64,000 nt of DNA from contig NZ_BILX01000001.1 of NCBI RefSeq assembly GCF_004000785.1, positions 62,001 to 126,000 of the forward strand, read 5' to 3'. Shown piece after piece: positions 25,063 through 34,878 of the stretch. The translations under genes were made by a program, and so were the position numbers. This DNA comes from Paenibacillus ehimensis NBRC 15659. GTDB taxonomy: Bacteria > Bacillota > Bacilli > Paenibacillales > NBRC-103111. Each line of letters begins with the position of its first letter. Positions within the stretch are counted from its first letter, which is position 1. Under the pieces are notes generated by a model. That model was not told the origin of the DNA, ran no database searches, and saw only the letters and a list, made by a program, of their open reading frames with translations.

Positions 25063-26763
25063 ATGAAGATTTCAAGCTGGTTAAAGGTGATGGGGGGACT
25101 TTTATTGATACTATCGCTGCTCAACTGGTACAGCGTCAGCAAGCTGGAGAACGGCATCGCCCAGGAACGGCTGGCGGTACAACGGCAGGCGCAGTTCAAG
25201 CAGCTCGGTTTCGACTTGAAGAACGGCTCCGATTACTTGACCGACGAGATGAGACGATATGTCCAGTTCGGGGACAAGCGGCACCATGATAATTATTGGA
25301 AAGAGGTCAACGAGACCAAGTCCCGCGATAAGGTCATCGAACAATTGAAAGCGCTTGACGCTCCGCAGGAAGAGCTGGATTTGATCGAGAAAGCCAAGAG
25401 CAGCTCCGACACCTTGATTAAAACCGAAGAAGCCGCCATGAAAGCGGTGGAGGAGAAAAATTTCGACACTGCCCGGAAGCTGATGTTCGGAGAGCAATAC
25501 GATGCCAGCAAAAAAGAAATTATGGGGTATATCCAGCAGTTTCAGACCAAGATGAACACGCGGGCGCAGCAGGAGTCGGACGCAGCCCGTCAATCGGCAA
25601 GCGCCATGATGAGCTTCGCCGTGATTCTGCTGGTGGTGACGTTCTTGACCTTGTTCGGCATTTTTACGTTGATATTTATCAAGCTGCGGCCTTTAAAAAC
25701 GGTTAATGAAAAAATTGCCGAGTTGGCCGGCAACGGCGGGGATCTGACGGCCAGGCTGTCCTCGAATACGAAGGACGAGATCGGCGAAATCGCCGGCTCG
25801 CTTAACCGGATGCTCGACAGTCTGCACGGCATGATCAAGGAGATTACCGGTACCTCGGAGAAGGTATGGGAGACGTCGGAGAAGCTGATGGCCAACACGA
25901 AGCAAACCTCTGCCGCCACCGAGGAAATCGGCAAGCGGATGGCGGTGATCGAGCAGGGGGCCGTCATTTCGGTGCAGAACACGCTGGACGGATCGCGGGC
26001 CATCGAAGAAATGGCCAAGGGCGTGCAGCGGGTGGCCGAATCGGCGACTGAGCTGTCCGAGGCCGCCGCGGATACGGAGAAAGAAGCAGTGGACGGCTTC
26101 GGACATATGGAGCAGGCCAAGCGGCAAATGGATCAGATCGACGATTCCGTTAACCAATCCGCCCGGATCGTGTCCAAGCTGGACGAGCGTTCGTCCCACA
26201 TCGGGCAAATTGCGGACACGATCGCCACGTTGTCCAAGCAAACGAATCTGCTCGCGCTTAATGCTTCGATCGAAGCGGCCCGGGCGGGCGGGCATGGCCG
26301 GGGCTTCGCGGTCGTAGCGGCGGAAATCCGCAAGCTGGCGGAAGGCTCCGCTGCCTCGGCAGGACGGATCGCCGAGCTGCTCCAGGAAATTCGCAGCGAT
26401 TCGACGGAAACGGTCAAAGCGATGCACCGGGTAAGCGAAGAGGTGGCCTTGGGCAGCCGCAAGGTACGGGATGCCAGCGATTCGTTCCAAAAAATATTGC
26501 AGGCTACCAAGGAAGTCGCCGCCCAAATCCAAGAGGTTTCGGCCATTTCCGAGGAGATGGCGGCAGGCTCGGAGGAAATCGCCGCCTCCGTCTCCGATAT
26601 GGCCGATGTGGCCAGAGAATCCTTGGACGGCGTACAGATCGTCAATAACAAAACCCAAGCGCAAACCGCCTTGGTGCGGGAGGTTTCGTCCTTGTCCGAA
26701 GGACTGAGCCGGGAGGCGGAAAATCTGGAGACACTGGTCCGCAAGTTTAAAATACAGCCATGA
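25063..26763 (+). CDS. methyl-accepting chemotaxis protein with four-helix-bundle sensor
   Basis: 566-aa chemoreceptor. TM1 is at about residues 7-24; the periplasmic part (25-180) is all-helical, of the 4HB_MCP type. TM2 is at about 181-206, followed by HAMP (207-260) and the signalling coiled coil with tip [20 protein letters not shown] near 394-413. The ATG at 25063 follows GGGGG by about 7 nt; an in-frame ATG at 25027 lies inside the Spo0A-like boxes. It is convergent with a second receptor gene and shares a terminator with it. Confidence 0.93.
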   Translation: MKISSWLKVMGGLLLILSLLNWYSVSKLENGIAQERLAVQRQAQFKQLGFDLKNGSDYLTDEMRRYVQFGDKRHHDNYWKEVNETKSRDKVIEQLKALDAPQEELDLIEKAKSSSDTLIKTEEAAMKAVEEKNFDTARKLMFGEQYDASKKEIMGYIQQFQTKMNTRAQQESDAARQSASAMMSFAVILLVVTFLTLFGIFTLIFIKLRPLKTVNEKIAELAGNGGDLTARLSSNTKDEIGEIAGSLNRMLDSLHGMIKEITGTSEKVWETSEKLMANTKQTSAATEEIGKRMAVIEQGAVISVQNTLDGSRAIEEMAKGVQRVAESATELSEAAADTEKEAVDGFGHMEQAKRQMDQIDDSVNQSARIVSKLDERSSHIGQIADTIATLSKQTNLLALNASIEAARAGGHGRGFAVVAAEIRKLAEGSAASAGRIAELLQEIRSDSTETVKAMHRVSEEVALGSRKVRDASDSFQKILQATKEVAAQIQEVSAISEEMAAGSEEIAASVSDMADVARESLDGVQIVNNKTQAQTALVREVSSLSEGLSREAENLETLVRKFKIQP

Positions 26764-26781
26764 AGCACAGGTGGGAAATGG

Positions 26782-26826
26782 AAAAGGGAGGAAGCCCGCA
26801 CGCCGAGGGGACTTCCTCCCTTTTTT
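26782..26826. terminator. bidirectional terminator between two chemoreceptor genes
   Basis: AAAAGGGAGGAAG (26782-26794) and CTTCCTCCCTTTT (26812-26824) form a perfect 13-bp stem with A-run and T-run flanks, so it can terminate both converging transcripts. Confidence 0.9.
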
Positions 26827-26843
26827 GGACGCAAAAACGTCTC

Positions 26844-28469
26844 CTACAGTTTGAACCGGTTGACCAATTCGGACAAATCCTGCGCTGTCCGGCTTAACGA
26901 TTCCGCAGACGAAGCAATTTCTTCGGCAGAGGCGAGCTGCTCTTCGGTGGTAGCGGCGATCGTCTGCGCCGACTCGGCGGCCTGTCTCGCGATCTGGTTC
27001 ATCTCCGAAGCGGAAGCGGACACCTGCTCCGAGCTTGCCGCCATTTCTTCGGCTGCCGCCGCCACTTCCTGAATTTTGCCGGATACGTCGCTTGCGGTAC
27101 GGGTGATTTGCTGGAACGCTTCATCCGCCTCGGTAACGGCTTGGAGGCCGATGCGAACCTCCGACAAGCTGCGGTTCATCGTGAGCACCGCTTTGGACGT
27201 ATCGGTTTGAATCTGCGAGATGATGTCCGAGATGCTTTGAACGGCTTCGCCGGATTGCTGGGCGAGCTTCTTCACCTCGTTCGCGACGACGGCGAAGCCT
27301 TGTCCGTGCTCTCCCGCTCTTGCCGCCTCGATGGAGGCGTTGAGCGCCAGCAGGCCGGTTTGCGAAGCGATGTCGTTAATGATCTGCAGAATGCTGCCGA
27401 CGTTCACGGAATGCGTCTCCAAAGTCTTGATATCGGCGCCCGCCTGCCCGACCGATTCGCTCAGGGCGTTCATTCGGCTTCTCGCCGCTTGAATGGCGTC
27501 ATTGCCATGCTGCGCTTGGATGGCGGATTCCTGGGACAGTTCGGACACGTCCGACGTCGTTTCGGCGATGCGCTGAATGCCTGCCGCCATCTCTTCCATC
27601 GCTCTTCCGGTTTCGTCCGAGCGCATCAGCTGACTCTCCGTACCGGAGGCCATCTCTTGGATGGACAGCGTGACGGTTTTGGTCGCTACCGTATTTTGCT
27701 CCGAGCTGGCCTGCAGCTCCTCGGAGGAAGCGGCAACCGTCGAGGAGGCCTCTTGAATTTGCGTCACGGTCATTTTTAGATGGGATACCATGTCGTTCAG
27801 GGAAACAACCAGACTCCCGATCTCGTCCTTTTGCTTGACCGAGAGCGGTTCGACCGTCAAATCTCTGCCGGCCACCCGGTGCAGCGCTTCGGATACAAGC
27901 TTCACGGGCTTGGATATGATGCGGTTCATGACAACGACCAGGACGATTCCGATGACCACCGAAATGGAGATCAACAAAATCGTTCGTTGAATATTGGTTT
28001 CGTAAATTTCCCGGCTTTCCTGCGTTGCCGTCTTGGCGCCTTCGTTATTGATTACGATCATCTTATCCAGCAGCTTCTGCATTTCGTCGTACGTTTGCTG
28101 GGATTGCGTCATCAACGCCGTCAGTTCTTTTTCCTGCTTCGCCGCGCCTCGCACCAGGTCGATCTGCTTGCCCAGCGCTACGGTGCGGTCGTAGACTTCT
28201 TTATAGCTATTCCATTTCGCCCGAAGCTGCTCCGCATTGAGGCGATCTTCGTCGCTTGCGTACGTCTCGCCGTACAGATCCAATTCCTTGTCGATTTCGA
28301 CAAATGTAGCATCGGCTTCCTGAATGAATTGTTGTTTTTTGGCGACTTCCGGATTGGTTAAAATTTTATGCTGCAGAACAAGAACGTGTTCCGTCAAGTA
28401 GTTTACGTTATTGGCAATTCCTACTCCTGACAGCCAAGCGCCGCTAATTTCGTCCGTCTTGGCTTGCAT
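26844..28469 (-). CDS. methyl-accepting chemotaxis protein, main part of a frameshifted gene
   Basis: 541 codons encode a helical sensor domain (about residues 1-155), TM2 (157-180), HAMP (181-235) and the signalling domain with tip [20 protein letters not shown] near 365-385. TM1 is missing from this frame but is encoded immediately upstream in another frame (28444-28584). The joint is a run of seven A in the mRNA (28475-28469); with six A the two parts fuse in frame as [15 protein letters not shown]. The internal ATG at 28469 has its own ribosome site, GGGAGG followed by six A. A truncated receptor, slippage, a recent mutation or a sequencing error are all possible. Confidence 0.85.
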   Translation of the reverse strand: MQAKTDEISGAWLSGVGIANNVNYLTEHVLVLQHKILTNPEVAKKQQFIQEADATFVEIDKELDLYGETYASDEDRLNAEQLRAKWNSYKEVYDRTVALGKQIDLVRGAAKQEKELTALMTQSQQTYDEMQKLLDKMIVINNEGAKTATQESREIYETNIQRTILLISISVVIGIVLVVVMNRIISKPVKLVSEALHRVAGRDLTVEPLSVKQKDEIGSLVVSLNDMVSHLKMTVTQIQEASSTVAASSEELQASSEQNTVATKTVTLSIQEMASGTESQLMRSDETGRAMEEMAAGIQRIAETTSDVSELSQESAIQAQHGNDAIQAARSRMNALSESVGQAGADIKTLETHSVNVGSILQIINDIASQTGLLALNASIEAARAGEHGQGFAVVANEVKKLAQQSGEAVQSISDIISQIQTDTSKAVLTMNRSLSEVRIGLQAVTEADEAFQQITRTASDVSGKIQEVAAAAEEMAASSEQVSASASEMNQIARQAAESAQTIAATTEEQLASAEEIASSAESLSRTAQDLSELVNRFKL

Positions 28470-28584
28470 TTTTTTCCTCCCGGCTCAGCGAAACGAGGCC
28501 GAAGCTGGCCAGCAGCAAGATCAGGAGGAGAAAAGACAAGAACAGCTTTCTCCCGACCGATAGCATGAAGTGATGTTTCCCCAT
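28444..28584 (-). CDS. N-terminal fragment (TM1) of the frameshifted chemoreceptor
   Basis: 46 codons from ATG 28584 (ribosome site GGAGAG, 8 nt) encode a short basic N-terminus and a membrane helix ([20 protein letters not shown]), the expected first segment of the receptor encoded at 26844-28469. The frame then runs through the A7 tract and stops after KNASQDGRN. It overlaps the downstream frame by 26 nt. On its own it would be a small membrane peptide. Confidence 0.75.
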   Translation of the reverse strand: MGKHHFMLSVGRKLFLSFLLLILLLASFGLVSLSREEKNASQDGRN

Positions 28585-28770
28585 TATGTTTCTCTCCTTT
28601 GTTGTGGTCATCTCCTTTTTCATCGACACAATTCGATCGAATCATTAGGTATTTTCTGGGTAATTTTTTTTGTTGTTAAAATAAACTGGAAACATATGGG
28701 TATTTATGTGATTTTGTGCTACACTGTCACCGAAAGGGAGGATTCTAATTTTAGAAAGGTGGCGATCCCT

Positions 28771-29229
28771 GTGATCAAAGGGCTGTACGAAGCTCATTTG
28801 CCGGTAAAAGATCTGAAGCGCTCCATCGCGTTTTATGAAAGCGTCGGTTTGGAAGTGGCGCATCAAGGCCCCGGCCTGACATTTTTGTGGATTGAGAAAG
28901 GGAAGAGCTGGCTTGGTCTGTGGGAGGCGGAACAGGTGAACGTCCCGTATCATGCGTCGTTGAGGCATGTTGCCTTTCAAGTGGAGCCCGAGGATATAAA
29001 GCGGGCCAAACAATGGCTTGCGGACAAAGGGATCGAGGTCAAGGAAGCTTTCGGGTTTGCGCCGACGGGACCCATCGTGCTGCCCAACCGTCCCCACGCG
29101 CACGCGGCCATTTATTTTGAGGACCCGGACGGCAATTTGCTGGAGTTCATTTGTCCGATTGAGCTGGACACGTCTTCATTGACGCAAATGATCTACTTGG
29201 AAGAGTGGGAGAATAAGCCGAAAAGCTGA
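28771..29229 (+). CDS. VOC-superfamily (glyoxalase/bleomycin-resistance type) protein
   Basis: 152-aa metal-dependent VOC protein with two beta-alpha-beta-beta-beta modules. Visible parts are LYEAHLPVKDLKRSIAFYES near the start with a metal-ligand histidine, SLRHVAFQVEPEDI in the middle, and AAIYFEDPDGNLLEF with the conserved glutamate near the end. GTG 28771 is chosen because AAAGGTGG stands 8 nt upstream. It may be a dioxygenase, lyase or thiol transferase; sequence alone does not decide. It is divergent from the frameshifted receptor gene. Confidence 0.85.
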   Translation: MIKGLYEAHLPVKDLKRSIAFYESVGLEVAHQGPGLTFLWIEKGKSWLGLWEAEQVNVPYHASLRHVAFQVEPEDIKRAKQWLADKGIEVKEAFGFAPTGPIVLPNRPHAHAAIYFEDPDGNLLEFICPIELDTSSLTQMIYLEEWENKPKS

Positions 29230-29255
29230 TCGGGCGGAGAGAACCGGATCAGCTT
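29223..29255 (+). terminator. hairpin at the end of the VOC gene
   Basis: AAGCTGATC (29223-29231) and GATCAGCTT (29247-29255) form a perfect 9-bp stem overlapping the stop codon. No T-run follows, so termination is uncertain. Confidence 0.45.
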
Positions 29256-29368
29256 CCCAGCAAGCCCGGCCGGCCGCCATGCGGGAACGCGTCGCCACCG
29301 GAACTCGCGCGTGCCAGAGCCCGGAGCTTCGGAGCGGGTAATCGGGGCCGCCCCCGTGAGGCTTGCTG

Positions 29369-30208
29369 CTATGCACCGGCGCCCGGCAGCTTCTCCCGCT
29401 CTATCGTATCGAGCCAGACGCCGACATGGCGCTGCACCAGCTCCCGCTGCTCGATCTGGAGCAGATGGCCGGCCCCGTCCAGCACGGTAAAGGTTGCCCG
29501 TGGGAACGATTCGAGCACGGCTAAATGATCCTTGTACCCGCAGATGGCATCCTGCCGTCCGAGGAGAAACAGCGCCGGCTGCGAAAAACGGCTGTTCTCC
29601 GGGATGGGATCGCATTGAAAATGGTACCCTTGCGTGCGCCAGTCGGAAGACAGAAACGCGCGGTCGGCGAGCAGCCGCCCCGGCTGCCATTCCTCCCGGA
29701 AAAGCTCCCAGTTCGCCCGCGATTGCACGGTGGCCAACGTTTCGAAGGCCGCCCGAACCTCAGGCTCAAGCTCCGCCAGCAGCGCCTCGTCCCGGACGGG
29801 CACGCTTCGTTCGGGGAGGGTGCGGATTTTCCGGTGAAGCGCCGGAGCGAGAAGACACAGCCCGTCCGCCCGGCGGTGCTCCGCGCGCCAAATTCCCTGC
29901 GCCATGTAGCCGCCGAACGACATCCCCATGAGCGCGAACCGTTCGTTTTCCGACAGGATCGACCGGATGCCGTTCAGCAGAACCGACAGCAGGTCGTCGG
30001 ACGTCTTCATCCAAGGCTCTACCGGGCTCCGTCCGTGAGCCGGAATATCGACGTAGATCCGCTTCCACCCCGGCCGCCGTTCGAACAGAGGCTCCATCCA
30101 CGCCATCATCGACCGGTGGTCGGTCGCCAGCGCATGCAGCACGATCAGCGGGTATCCGTCGCCACGAGTTTCGTAATAAAGAGGCGGATTTGCTTTTTCG
30201 GTAGTCAT
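29369..30208 (-). CDS. alpha/beta hydrolase
   Basis: 279-aa alpha/beta-hydrolase-fold protein. The nucleophile elbow is GMSFGG, the oxyanion region LIVLHALATDHR is near residue 21, the acid is in LGRQDAICG and the catalytic histidine in GAGHLLQIEQ. The fold and triad point to an esterase- or lactonase-like activity with unknown substrate. It is a single gene with no informative neighbours. Confidence 0.88.
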   Translation of the reverse strand: MTTEKANPPLYYETRGDGYPLIVLHALATDHRSMMAWMEPLFERRPGWKRIYVDIPAHGRSPVEPWMKTSDDLLSVLLNGIRSILSENERFALMGMSFGGYMAQGIWRAEHRRADGLCLLAPALHRKIRTLPERSVPVRDEALLAELEPEVRAAFETLATVQSRANWELFREEWQPGRLLADRAFLSSDWRTQGYHFQCDPIPENSRFSQPALFLLGRQDAICGYKDHLAVLESFPRATFTVLDGAGHLLQIEQRELVQRHVGVWLDTIEREKLPGAGA

Positions 30209-30497
30209 TAGCTCTGGCCCTCTTTCCTTAATCAGTCGTCGTGAAAATAGCGCACGACAGATGCTTTAGTTGGCCTAAGTATACTTCAATTCGAACAATA
30301 GAGGAACTACGATGAGTTATTGACCGAAAGACAGGCGGGCGAGATAAAATTCGACATGACTAACGAACGTATGTTCCTCTATCTTCTTGCCGAATGCATT
30401 CGCTTAATGATAACGCATCCGCGTTCCTTTATTTCTCCAAGCCAGAGCATGTAAGCCCTGCCTGTCTATAAAACGCTCCGCCCCCCTACGAGCCGTC
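30209..30497. other. non-coding interval with nested inverted repeats
   Basis: No gene is seen. It contains ATAGAGGAAC (30298-30307) / GTTCCTCTAT (30373-30382), GACAGGC (30330-30336) / GCCTGTC (30460-30466) and AACGC-ATCC-GCGTT (30412-30425). The order suggests a larger folded RNA or an old repeat element at the end of the AraC-type gene. Confidence 0.35.
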
Positions 30498-32768
30498 TCA
30501 TCCCTCTCCCCGCGATTCTTTGCGGTATTGCCCCGGGGGCATGCCGACGATCTTCTTGAACGTGCGCGAGAAGTTCTGCGCGTTGCTGTACTGCAGCCGC
30601 GAGGCCATCTCGTCAATGCTCATCTCCGTATGCCGCAGCCATTGCTTCGCTTTGGCGATGCGGCTGGCGAGCAGGTAGTCGGAGAACGTGGCTTCATGCA
30701 CTTCCTTCAGCGCCTGCTTGCCCAGCGTGACAGGGAGGCCGAGCGCCTTGCAGCAGCTTTCCAGCCGGACGTCTTCTTCGTTGTGGGCATCGATGAAGCC
30801 GGTTAGCTGCTCGGCGGCACGCTGCATAAGTCCGCGGTGCTCCTCCTCCAGCTCGCCGATGAGCATATCGCATGCGCGCGTCTTAAGCCAATCGCCCCAC
30901 TCCTCCAGCGTGGACAGCTCCAGCCATTCCGCCGCTACAGGCTCCGCCAAGGGGCGGGAGAGCGACTGGCCGACCGAGCGGTACAAGAACAGCGTCAGGT
31001 CGATCATTCGCGATTGCAGCCACTGGTAGTGAATCGTTCGAATTCCTTCCAATTCGCGCAGCCGGTCGATATAACCGTAAGCCAGACCGCGGTCGAGCGA
31101 ACGGACGGCGTACAGAATATCGTTTTCCAGCTCCCGGAACGAGAACGGCATTTCGGGAGAGTCCGTCTCGCCGCCGAATTCCTCAATCGGGATCACTTCG
31201 TTTTTTCCCGCCACCAGCTTATGCTTCAGCGCTTCTTCCGCTTCCTGCGAAGATACGTTCAAATAAGCGTAATCCTTGCGTATGCGGCTCACGCCAATGG
31301 AGACGGTAAACGGAAAATAGTGCCGGATGAAATCGCGGATCGTTTGCGCCGCCTCCCGCACCGCGGTTTTAGCCTCTTCCGGCGCTGCCGGAGGGAGCGT
31401 GAGCGCCGCCATGAAGCGGTCCTCCCCCCAAACGGCTACCATACCGCTGCCTTTCGTATCGATGACCTCTTGAATGACGCTGGAAATTCCGTATTTGAAG
31501 TAGTACAGATCGATCTCGGAATAGAGCGTTTCCAAGCTGCGGTATTGGTCGATTTGAACGGCGAGGCAGCCGAATTCGCCTTCCTCCGCCAGCGGAAGCT
31601 GATAGCGCTCACACTTGTCGCGGTCCTGCTGCGAGCGGATACCCTTGAGCAGCAGGCTGCGGAAGATGGTCGCTTTGATTTCCGGCGTCAGCTCTTTGAT
31701 CCTCTCCTGCAGCTCGTCCCGGTTCGCTTTGATCCGCTGCACCGTATCGTAAACGTGCCGGAATTCGTCCGGGGCCGGGGCGGAAGGACGGACCGGTTCG
31801 CCGGAGGACGTGCCTGCGCGCGCAGTGCCGCTATCGTCCACCAGCGAGACGAGCTCGCTCCAGCCGCGCCACAGCCGCCCCGTCGCCAGCAGGGTCACAA
31901 GCACGGCAAGCGCCAGCAAGAGGCCGGCGATGGCGAAGATGACGTTGCGAAGGCTGCCGATTTTGGCGAACAGTACGTCATTCGGAATCGTGAACCCGAA
32001 TATCCAGTCTTGGTAGGACGGGGGCAAGTACGCGACGAACAGGTCGTCCGCCGCCTTCGTTCGGCCTTCCTTGATCAACGGGACAATTTCGCTTTCCAAT
32101 ATCGTCCTGTTCAGAGCGCCCCGGGCCTGCAAAATGTCCCGGCGCTCGTCCAATATAAAGTAAGTCCCCTGTTTTCCGTCTGGCAGTCCGAGAATGTGAT
32201 CGAAAAATTGCTGATTCAAATGGACGATCATTAATAAATCCTGCGTCGTCTGGAAAACGGGCAGTCTGCGCACGTACACCGTCGTCGGCGTATCATGGAC
32301 CGTCAGATTGAGCAGGGCGACCTTTTTGCCCGTCTGCTCGAAGGCTCCGATCACGTTCAGGTAGTCGTCCTGAAACGCTGTCACCTGCCGGTTCGTGCTG
32401 AACAACCGGCCGCTCGATACGCGGTACAGCGTGATGTTGTCCACGTCCTCCAGCGACGTTTGCATGCGAAGCATCGTTTCCTGCACGCTGATCAGCCCGA
32501 TCCCGTCCTCTTCCGTCCATGGGGAGGCGAGGCTTTCGACGGCGGGCAGCTTCTCGAATTGCAGGATGGCCTGATCGATTTGTTTAAAATAGCTGGACAC
32601 CCGGTCCTGCGTCCGCTGCAGCGAGCTGCGGTACGCCTTCTCTACTTCCTCCGACAGACTTCGGGTGGCAACGAGATATACCGTAAAACCCATCGCCATA
32701 ATGCAGAGAGCGCTGAGCAGCAGCATGACGATGACGGTTTGTGCTTTTTTTGAGCGCTGCAGCCGCAT
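30498..32768 (-). CDS. membrane-anchored AraC-family regulator of the sugar-uptake locus
   Basis: 756-aa regulator of the type common in Paenibacillus carbohydrate loci. TM1 (about residues 10-33) and TM2 (about 272-295) enclose an extracellular Cache-like sensor. A cytoplasmic linker follows, with a GGDEF/nucleotide-cyclase-like middle segment (VSIGVSRIRKDYAYLNVS), then an AraC DNA-binding domain at about 655-752 (SIDEMASRLQYSNAQNFSRT, FKKIVGMPPGQYRK). It is divergent from the lipoprotein and permease genes and presumably activates them when an extracellular sugar or its binding protein is sensed. Confidence 0.9.
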   Translation of the reverse strand: MRLQRSKKAQTVIVMLLLSALCIMAMGFTVYLVATRSLSEEVEKAYRSSLQRTQDRVSSYFKQIDQAILQFEKLPAVESLASPWTEEDGIGLISVQETMLRMQTSLEDVDNITLYRVSSGRLFSTNRQVTAFQDDYLNVIGAFEQTGKKVALLNLTVHDTPTTVYVRRLPVFQTTQDLLMIVHLNQQFFDHILGLPDGKQGTYFILDERRDILQARGALNRTILESEIVPLIKEGRTKAADDLFVAYLPPSYQDWIFGFTIPNDVLFAKIGSLRNVIFAIAGLLLALAVLVTLLATGRLWRGWSELVSLVDDSGTARAGTSSGEPVRPSAPAPDEFRHVYDTVQRIKANRDELQERIKELTPEIKATIFRSLLLKGIRSQQDRDKCERYQLPLAEEGEFGCLAVQIDQYRSLETLYSEIDLYYFKYGISSVIQEVIDTKGSGMVAVWGEDRFMAALTLPPAAPEEAKTAVREAAQTIRDFIRHYFPFTVSIGVSRIRKDYAYLNVSSQEAEEALKHKLVAGKNEVIPIEEFGGETDSPEMPFSFRELENDILYAVRSLDRGLAYGYIDRLRELEGIRTIHYQWLQSRMIDLTLFLYRSVGQSLSRPLAEPVAAEWLELSTLEEWGDWLKTRACDMLIGELEEEHRGLMQRAAEQLTGFIDAHNEEDVRLESCCKALGLPVTLGKQALKEVHEATFSDYLLASRIAKAKQWLRHTEMSIDEMASRLQYSNAQNFSRTFKKIVGMPPGQYRKESRGEG

Positions 32769-33135
32769 GCCGGTTCCCTCCGTTTCTGTCAGAGCCGCAG
32801 CCGTCGGCGCGCAGGCGCGTACGAGCTTCTGCCGGCTCTCTTGCTGTTCCGGTCGCTAAAACGCATCTTAACAGTACAATGAAAAATTATAGCACAGGAA
32901 GTATCATTTCCGGCAAATCGGACATTTTCGCGTTTTAACACTTGCCGGCCCGGGGGAAATCCGGCCTTTGAGGCGCGGCTCGGGCGTATGGTCATTTGAA
33001 CGGAAATCGCGGATACGCGGTTTTGACGATTGCGGCGGACGGCGGGCGGGGGTACAGTAAAGGCATGGCAGGCCGGCCGAACTGAGCAAGGGAAGCACTA
33101 GACCGACATGAAGCAGAGAAAAGGGGTTGGACACA

Positions 33136-34689
33136 TTGCTTAAGCCTGGGTGGAAGCGTATGGAAAAACGCGTCGGCGCCGCAATGCTGGCTGTGGCTTT
33201 ATTGGCCGTCACGGCAGGCTGCGGAGGCGGGGATGCCAAATCCGATGGGAAAGGCTCCACGGGAGCGGCGTCGGACGGACCGGTCAAACTAAAGCTGGCC
33301 TACGATTACGGGAACACGATCCCGAGTACGTCGCCGGACAGCAACGAAGCGCTGAAATTTTTGCAAACGAAGCTGGGGGTTCAATTCGAGCTGAACGTGA
33401 ACTCGTGGGAGATTTATAAAGAGAAGATCCGCGTGCAGATCGCCTCGGGCGACATCCCGGACGCCTTCGCCTGGCGGTCCATGGACGACTTTATCGTCGG
33501 CATGATCAAGGCGGGCGAAATCGTTCCGCTCGACGACTATATCGACAAGTACCCGAACCTGAAAAAGCAGAAGGATCTCTATATCACGAAGTATCAGAAC
33601 AAAACTTACGCCATCACGAACGTGCGCAATCCGGTCGCTTCCGGCGACATGCCGATGATCCGCAAGGACTGGCTCGACAGCCTGGGGCTGCAGCCGCCCA
33701 AAACGACGGAGGAGCTCTACAGCGCAGCCAAAGCGTTCGCGACGGGCGATCCGGACAAGAACGGCAAGAAAGATACGATCGGCATTCAGATCGGTTATGC
33801 CAACAATGCGTTCATCGGCGTCAGCGGGCTGCAGCAGCCGTTCGGGATTCAGGACAAGTGGGTGAAGCAGGGCGACAAGTATGTGCCGAATTTTGCGACG
33901 CCGCAATTCAAGGAATGGCTGGAATGGATGCAGAAGGCGTTCAAAGACGGCTTGATCGACCCTGACTTCGCGGTGACCGACGGCCGGACCGCCGAATCGA
34001 AGGTCGTCAGCAAAGGGCAATCAGGGATTTTCTTCCAATATGCTTCGCGAATTAACGATTTCGAGGACAACTATAAGAAGTCGAATCCGAACGGCAAGCT
34101 TGTTCCGTTCGAGCCGGTGAAAGGGCCGTACGGCCAAGGGGCAACCGGACGCGTGAACTACGGCGGGTTGTTCGTGACGAAGAAGGCGGCGCAGGACCCG
34201 GCCAAAATGCAGAAGCTGATGGAATGGCTCGACTTTGGCGCCAGCCCCGAAGGCGAGCAGTTCAACTTGTACGGCGTAGAGGGTGTCCACTACACGAAAA
34301 AAGACGGCAAAAACGAAGTGAACGCCGAATTGACCAAACGCGACATGCCGGGCGCATTCCTGTGGACGCTGCCGGTCGGTAAGACCGAGGAAGTGTTCGT
34401 CGTCAAGAAAAACAGTGCGGAAGCGCAGAAGCTCGTGTCCGACGGCAACTTGATGCTGGAGAAATTTTTGAAGCTTCCCGTGCCGCTCGACTTTGCGTTC
34501 TCGCCGACACGTTCGAAGTACAACGCCGAGGCCGACGCGTTCATCAACGGCAGCATCGTAAAAGTGATTATGGGCAGCCTGAGCGTGAACGATTGGGACG
34601 GCATCGTGAAGCAGTGGTACGACCGCTTTGAAGGAAATAAATGGATGGACGAAATCGCCCAGGCCGCAGGGTCCGGCAATGCGAAGTAA
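33136..34689 (+). CDS. sugar ABC transporter substrate-binding lipoprotein (LipO/LplA type)
   Basis: 517-aa extracellular binding protein for an oligosaccharide. Signal peptide AAMLAVALLAVTAGC with lipobox Cys29, then a type-1 binding-protein fold of the large LplA kind (WEIYKEKIRVQIASGDIPDA; PMIRKDWLDSLGLQPPKTTEE, LYSAAKAF). TTG 33136 has AAAGGGG 9 nt upstream; ATG 33160 is an alternative giving 509 aa. It is the first gene of a locus with two LplB/LplC-type permeases and no ATPase; such systems use the shared MsmX-type ATPase. Confidence 0.9.
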   Translation: MLKPGWKRMEKRVGAAMLAVALLAVTAGCGGGDAKSDGKGSTGAASDGPVKLKLAYDYGNTIPSTSPDSNEALKFLQTKLGVQFELNVNSWEIYKEKIRVQIASGDIPDAFAWRSMDDFIVGMIKAGEIVPLDDYIDKYPNLKKQKDLYITKYQNKTYAITNVRNPVASGDMPMIRKDWLDSLGLQPPKTTEELYSAAKAFATGDPDKNGKKDTIGIQIGYANNAFIGVSGLQQPFGIQDKWVKQGDKYVPNFATPQFKEWLEWMQKAFKDGLIDPDFAVTDGRTAESKVVSKGQSGIFFQYASRINDFEDNYKKSNPNGKLVPFEPVKGPYGQGATGRVNYGGLFVTKKAAQDPAKMQKLMEWLDFGASPEGEQFNLYGVEGVHYTKKDGKNEVNAELTKRDMPGAFLWTLPVGKTEEVFVVKKNSAEAQKLVSDGNLMLEKFLKLPVPLDFAFSPTRSKYNAEADAFINGSIVKVIMGSLSVNDWDGIVKQWYDRFEGNKWMDEIAQAAGSGNAK

Positions 34690-34734
34690 TCCGGGAATAC
34701 GAGACGGAAACGTCGGCGCACCAAGCCGGCGTAT

Positions 34735-34782
34735 CCGTCATGCGCAAAAACGGGCCGGGCTGCGCCGGAATGCGCATGACGG
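34735..34782 (+). repeat. 12-bp inverted repeat between binding-protein and permease genes
   Basis: CCGTCATGCGCA (34735-34746) and TGCGCATGACGG (34771-34782) form a perfect stem enclosing a GC-rich segment. There is no T-run. It may stabilise the upstream mRNA or partly attenuate transcription, giving more binding protein than permease. Confidence 0.65.
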
Positions 34783-34878
34783 AGGAAGCGTAAGCTCGCT
34801 CGGATGAGACAAAACGGGGCGTCAGAACTCTGCGCGCACCCGAACAAACACCGCAATCATAAGGAAGGGGGACATTCC

